Below, one piece after another: positions 6,302 to 7,923 of a stretch of 7,923 bases of DNA. This DNA comes from JBBSEZ01 sp038239195. Its GTDB lineage: Bacteria; Planctomycetota; Planctomycetia; Gemmatales; Gemmataceae. Both the position numbers and the translations under genes were made by a program. Where the stretch lies: NCBI GenBank assembly GCA_038239195.1, contig JBBSEZ010000459.1, forward strand, positions 1 to 7,923. The letters are read 5' to 3'. How positions within the stretch are numbered: the first letter of the stretch is position 1; each line of letters starts with the position of its first letter. The notes under the pieces are model-generated. The model was not told the origin of the DNA. It saw only the letters and a program-made list of their open reading frames with translations, and did no database searches.

Positions 6302-7795
6302 ATGAGCCCCGAACAGGCCAAGGCGGGGCAAGCCGCCCAGGCGGAGACCAAAGAGCTCAGCCTGCTCGACCAGGTGGTCAGCGCCACCAAGCAAACCGAG
6401 CGCTCGCGCGCCGAAGACCTCATCCGGACCCTGACGGACGAGGCGATCAAGGGCACCGTCACCTGGAGCCGCAACGTCGTCCAGACGATCAAGCAGGCGA
6501 TGTCCGCCATCGACCAGGTGATGTCGAAGCAGCTCGCCGCCGTACTGCACAACGCCGACTTCCAGAAACTGGAAGGCACCTGGCGCGGGCTGCACCATCT
6601 GGTGATGAACAGCGAGACCAGCGCCAAGCTCAAGATCAAGGTCTTCAACGTCCCCAAGCGCGAACTGTTCAAGGACCTCGACAAGGCCGTCGAGTTCGAC
6701 CAGAGCCAGACGTTCAAGAAGCTCTACGAGAACGAGTTCGGCACGCCCGGCGGCGAGCCGTACGGGGCGCTGATCGGCGACTACGAGTTCAGCAACCATC
6801 CCGAGGACATCGAGCTGCTCAGCAAGATGTCGAACGTGGCGGCGGCGTCGTTCTGCCCGTTCATCTCGGCGACCGCCCCGGGGATGTTCGGCTTCAATAG
6901 CTGGTCCGATCTGTCCAAGCCGCGCGACCTCGAGAAGATCTTCGAGTCGGTGGAGTACGCCAAGTGGCGCTCCTTCCGCGACTCGGAGGATGCCCGCTTC
7001 GTGTCGCTCGTGATGCCGCGCGTGCTGGCCCGGCTGCCCTACGGCGCGAACACCAAGCCGATCGAGGAGTTCAACTTCGAGGAGACCGAGCTGGACAGCC
7101 AGGGCCGGGCCAAGCCGGTGGCCAACGAGCACTATAGCTGGATGAACGCGGCCTACGTGATGGGCACGAAGATGACCGACGCGTTCGCCAAGTACGGCTT
7201 CTGCGTGGCCATCCGCGGGGCCGAGGGCGGCGGCAAGGTGGAGGGCCTGCCGGCCCACACCTTCATCAGCGACGACGGCGATCCGGACCTGAAGTGCCCC
7301 ACGGAGCTGGGCATCACCGACCGGCGCGAGGCGGAGCTGAGCAAGCTGGGCTTCCTGCCGCTGTGCCACTACAAGAACACCGACTACGCGGTGTTCTTCG
7401 GGGCGCAGACGGTCCAGAAGCCCAAGAAGTACGACAAGCCGGACGCGACGGCCAACGCGGCGATCTCGGCGCGGCTGCCGTACATCATGGCCACCTCGCG
7501 CTTCGCCCACTTCCTCAAGGTGATGGCGCGCGACAAGATCGGCTCGTTCATGGAGGCGACCGACTGCGAGGAGTGGCTGAACCGCTGGATCCTGAAGTAC
7601 GTCAACGGCGACACCAAGGCCAGCCAGGAAATGAAGTCGATGTACCCGCTCGCCGACGCCAAGGTGTCGGTGAAGGAGATCCCGGGCAAGCCGGGCTCCT
7701 ACAACGCGGTCGCCTGGCTGCGCCCGTGGCTGCAGATGGAAGAGTTGACCACCTCACTCCGCATGGTGGCCAAGATCCCGCAGTTGGGAGGGTGA
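6302..7795 (+). CDS. tssC: Type VI secretion system contractile sheath large subunit TssC (VipB)
   Basis: A complete 497-residue TssC of normal family length. It forms the sheath with TssB; contraction drives the Hcp/VgrG spike outward, and in well-studied systems ClpV recycles the contracted sheath by engaging the TssC N-terminus. Visible hallmarks: LEGTWRGLHHLV (90-101), IGDYEFSNHPEDIELL (158-173), the SFCPFISATAP segment soon after, WRSFRDSEDARFVSLVMPR, LARLPYG, then YSWMNAAYVMGTKM (278-291) followed by RGAEGGGKVEGLPAH, and near the C-terminus MATSRFAHFLKVMARDKIGS and VAWLRPWLQMEEL. No interruption or missing block is visible. AGGGAG (6288-6293), inside the end of tssB, lies 8 nt before the ATG. 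The next gene is not in the window; 128 nt of non-coding DNA follow. Confidence 0.98.
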   Translation: MSPEQAKAGQAAQAETKELSLLDQVVSATKQTERSRAEDLIRTLTDEAIKGTVTWSRNVVQTIKQAMSAIDQVMSKQLAAVLHNADFQKLEGTWRGLHHLVMNSETSAKLKIKVFNVPKRELFKDLDKAVEFDQSQTFKKLYENEFGTPGGEPYGALIGDYEFSNHPEDIELLSKMSNVAAASFCPFISATAPGMFGFNSWSDLSKPRDLEKIFESVEYAKWRSFRDSEDARFVSLVMPRVLARLPYGANTKPIEEFNFEETELDSQGRAKPVANEHYSWMNAAYVMGTKMTDAFAKYGFCVAIRGAEGGGKVEGLPAHTFISDDGDPDLKCPTELGITDRREAELSKLGFLPLCHYKNTDYAVFFGAQTVQKPKKYDKPDATANAAISARLPYIMATSRFAHFLKVMARDKIGSFMEATDCEEWLNRWILKYVNGDTKASQEMKSMYPLADAKVSVKEIPGKPGSYNAVAWLRPWLQMEELTTSLRMVAKIPQLGG

Positions 7796-7844
7796 TACGA
7801 TCTGGCGAGTCGGGGCGTCAGGCGACCGGCAGGAAAAGGCCTAC

Positions 7845-7898
7845 CTGTAGGACGGCCCTCCTGAGCCGTCCGGACGGCTCAGGAGGGCCGTCCTACAG
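7845..7898. repeat. Perfect 54-bp palindrome: two inverted GTAG REP-like units (BIME-like)
   Basis: Positions 7845-7871 are the exact reverse complement of 7872-7898, with no mismatch and no spacer. Each half is itself a hairpin unit. On the + strand GTAG (7847-7850) precedes a 6-bp stem GACGGC/GCCGTC (7851-7856 with 7865-7870) and an 8-nt loop. The same unit occurs on the minus strand across 7896-7873. This is the layout of a bacterial interspersed mosaic element made of two inverted REPs. It begins 50 nt after the tssC stop. It could slow polymerase or stabilise the tssABC transcript 3' end, but no T-tract follows either arm, so it is not a standard intrinsic terminator. The palindrome is seen directly; REP identity is inferred from architecture. 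Confidence 0.9.
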
Positions 7899-7923
7899 CA
7901 AACCAACTCCTGCGCCTTCGCCC

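Noticed and set aside
6275..7510. A 411-codon minus-strand open frame opposite tssC
   Set aside because: It lies antisense to an unmistakable tssC and has the R/L/V/H-rich composition of a shadow frame.
7845..7898. Intrinsic terminator for tssABC
   Set aside because: The hairpin is very strong, but no T-tract follows in either direction, and the two-unit GTAG structure is better explained as a paired repeat element. An effect on the transcript 3' end remains possible.

Overview
This is a GC-rich bacterial window. Its right half carries the start of a type VI secretion system (T6SS) operon, tssA-tssB-tssC, all on the + strand and all complete. Its left half carries one very large membrane-anchored protein that resembles the DUF4175 family. 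The T6SS implies a Gram-negative (diderm) host. The large anchored protein, with its conserved cytoplasmic motif LERRFPKLLGDRLITAVEL, and the palindromic repeats in the intergenic DNA suggest a planctomycete-like bacterium. That assignment is an inference from remembered family resemblance, not a search result.

Layout: positions 1-116 hold a 51-bp tandem repeat that folds into hairpins. Positions 181-4272 encode the 1363-residue protein: three predicted N-terminal membrane helices, a large body predicted to be periplasmic, a proline-rich segment and a charged helical C-terminus. Positions 4273-4581 are non-coding. They begin with GC-rich hairpins, one of them terminator-like, and end with a near-consensus sigma70-type promoter (TTGACA, 16-nt spacer, TATACT) that fires into tssA. 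tssA (4582-5718), tssB (5794-6300) and tssC (6302-7795) follow, each with a clear Shine-Dalgarno sequence. Positions 7796-7923 contain no gene but hold a perfect 54-bp palindrome that reads as two inverted REP-like units.

How the genes work together: TssB and TssC co-polymerise into the contractile cytoplasmic sheath. TssA-family proteins prime or cap tail-tube and sheath assembly at the baseplate. The other core parts (Hcp, VgrG, TssE-M, ClpV) are not in the window and probably lie downstream. The large upstream protein is separated from tssA by hairpins and a promoter, so sequence gives no strong reason to treat it as part of the T6SS.

The most distinctive non-coding signal is that the repeats at both ends share one architecture although their sequences differ: a GTAG tetranucleotide directly before a short hairpin. 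This is the layout known for REP elements mobilised by RAYT (TnpA-REP) proteins. No new protein system can be demonstrated from this window alone.
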